Positions 63,219 to 64,000 of a DNA stretch of 64,000 bases are shown here, in pieces. The position numbers and the translations under genes were made by a program. Under the pieces are notes generated by a model. The model had not been told where the DNA came from. It saw only the letters and a program-made list of their open reading frames with translations, and ran no database searches. This DNA comes from Porphyridium purpureum (taxonomy: Eukaryota > Rhodophyta > Bangiophyceae > Porphyridiales > Porphyridiaceae), in assembly GCA_008690995.1 (NCBI GenBank), contig VRMN01000005.1:434001-498000 (forward strand), written 5' to 3'. Numbering within the stretch: the first letter of the stretch is position 1; every line of letters starts with the position of its first letter.

Positions 63219-64000
63219 ATGTTGTCTGAAGAAGCCGAGGCTGTATCAAACGGCGTGCGGTGTTTGACCATGGCAGACCATGTTGTATCGGCCAATGGGG
63301 CGGTCAAAATGGCGTCCAGCCCCGGAACAAAACAGCGGGGGACACCCAAGGACATTTTCTACTCGAAAAATTATGACCCCGCGAAGCTTCCGTTCAATGT
63401 GGATGAGTATGTGTCGCTCGAACTGCACCACGGTCGACTGCGAGAGCAGCTGCAGCATTACGTGGCCGAGTTCGGGAAGGCTGTACATGCGTTTGATGTC
63501 ATGGACCAGCGCGCCACTAGGACCGGCGAGGCCGAGGAGTGCGACTCAGAAGGGGAAGAAGTCGATGCGTCCGGTGATGGCCCCGCAATCACCAGCAAGG
63601 TAAAGTTTGGCGTGGCTGCCGGCGTGCATGCGGTCAGTGTTGGCGGAAAGGACTTTTATGTTCTCAAGTCGTACGCGGGATTGCCACAGAATGATAGCTG
63701 GTATACAGGGCTTATTGTGTTTGTCAAACTCGCAGACATTGACGAAGGCCGCACGCCGCAGGACATTTTTGACGCATTTCTCAAGGAGATTCTGAAATGG
63801 GCTTGGCAAGAAGAAGAGAAAGACGGCCATATCACCCTATATCGATACAGATTTGATTCGCACGGAGCATGGTGGGAGTCTGAAGGGCTAAAGCGAGGGC
63901 GCCCAATTTCCTCTATTATCATGGACGACCACACGCAAAAATCTCTGATCGATGACATGAACCGATTCATGCGCAAGTCGACGCGAGAGTTCTACTGGAA
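63219..64000 (+). CDS. BCS1-like AAA ATPase, 5' part (cut by the window end)
   Basis: An open frame of 260 codons from ATG 63219 runs off the right edge with no stop; a second in-frame ATG is at 63270. The last residues (SLIDDMNRFMRKSTREFYW) match the segment just before the AAA module in BCS1-like proteins (DD-x2-F ... WY followed by G-I-P-Y-R-R and Walker A), and the middle part with KDFYVLKSY and ITLYRYRF fits the BCS1 N-terminal domain. Mitochondrial BCS1 inserts the Rieske protein into complex III; many algal and plant relatives have other roles. No membrane segment is seen near the start, so the BCS1-like rather than the true mitochondrial type is suggested. The ATPase domain itself lies outside the window. 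Confidence 0.7.
   Translation, partial: MLSEEAEAVSNGVRCLTMADHVVSANGAVKMASSPGTKQRGTPKDIFYSKNYDPAKLPFNVDEYVSLELHHGRLREQLQHYVAEFGKAVHAFDVMDQRATRTGEAEECDSEGEEVDASGDGPAITSKVKFGVAAGVHAVSVGGKDFYVLKSYAGLPQNDSWYTGLIVFVKLADIDEGRTPQDIFDAFLKEILKWAWQEEEKDGHITLYRYRFDSHGAWWESEGLKRGRPISSIIMDDHTQKSLIDDMNRFMRKSTREFYW

Noticed and set aside
1-64000. Mobile elements, viral fossils, CRISPR arrays or rRNA
   Set aside because: No transposase, integrase, reverse transcriptase or capsid motif, no long terminal repeats, no spaced direct repeats of CRISPR type and no rRNA signature was seen by eye; a database search could still find short degraded remnants.

Overview
The window looks like nuclear DNA from a unicellular red alga with a compact, intron-poor genome, most like Porphyridium (inference). 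The evidence is a nuclear psbQ'-type photosystem II gene with a two-step thylakoid-lumen presequence, other apparently plastid-targeted genes (fatty acid photodecarboxylase, DAR-type GTPase, CCB4-like factor, VKOR-thioredoxin fusion, MsrA), eukaryote-only genes (PRP38, BUB3, 14-3-3, NDR kinase, DBP7, BCS1-like), and a tRNA-His gene split inside its D loop, a feature known from red algae. I support 38 protein genes, two of them cut by the window ends, and one tRNA. Only one protein gene, 14-3-3, clearly contains an intron. No mobile element, viral fossil, rRNA or CRISPR array was seen. Many of the longest open frames extend upstream of any ATG, so starts were set at the first ATG that fits the family. 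|| Layout. 1-9.3 kb (+): tail of lepA/GUF1, a large SNTX-type MACPF/FN3/GTPase protein, psbQ', an SLC25 carrier and a CAMK-like kinase. 9.5-16.8 kb: cytosolic ThrRS (-), a small hypothetical (-), fatty acid photodecarboxylase (+), Tsr3 (-) and tRNA-His (+). 17-21.3 kb (-): Maf, CTP synthase, DAR GTPase. 21.5-27 kb (+): AlaRS and a membrane glycosyltransferase. 27-32.3 kb (-): CCB4-like protein and a peroxisomal hydratase-dehydrogenase-thiolase fusion. 33-42 kb: AIG1/FAR-17a-like (+), TTC39/Iml2-like (-), DBP7 (-), MIF (-), BUB3 (-), ACT-domain protein (+). 42-51.3 kb: MYB SHAQKYF factor (-), NT-C2 coiled-coil protein (-), MsrA (+), two divergent methyltransferases, PRP38 (+), NDR kinase (-). 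51.6-64 kb: BtuF-like protein (+), VKOR-thioredoxin (+), PheRS alpha (-), 14-3-3 (+), PHD finger (-), SDR (+), RING-H2 ligase (+) and the 5' end of a BCS1-like AAA protein (+). || The genes do not form one pathway. There is a translation theme (LepA, three aminoacyl-tRNA synthetases, tRNA-His, Tsr3, DAR GTPase, DBP7), a plastid biogenesis and redox theme, and a fatty-acid theme (photodecarboxylase and a complete beta-oxidation back end in one polypeptide). The most notable observations are the D-loop intron in tRNA-His, the trifunctional PTS1-tagged beta-oxidation fusion, the photodecarboxylase, the SNTX-FN3-GTPase protein, head-to-head gene pairs with almost no intergenic DNA (one pair with overlapping start codons), and two recurrent intergenic motifs (GTACAGT and GTTTTAnTAGACGAG) that may be promoter elements.
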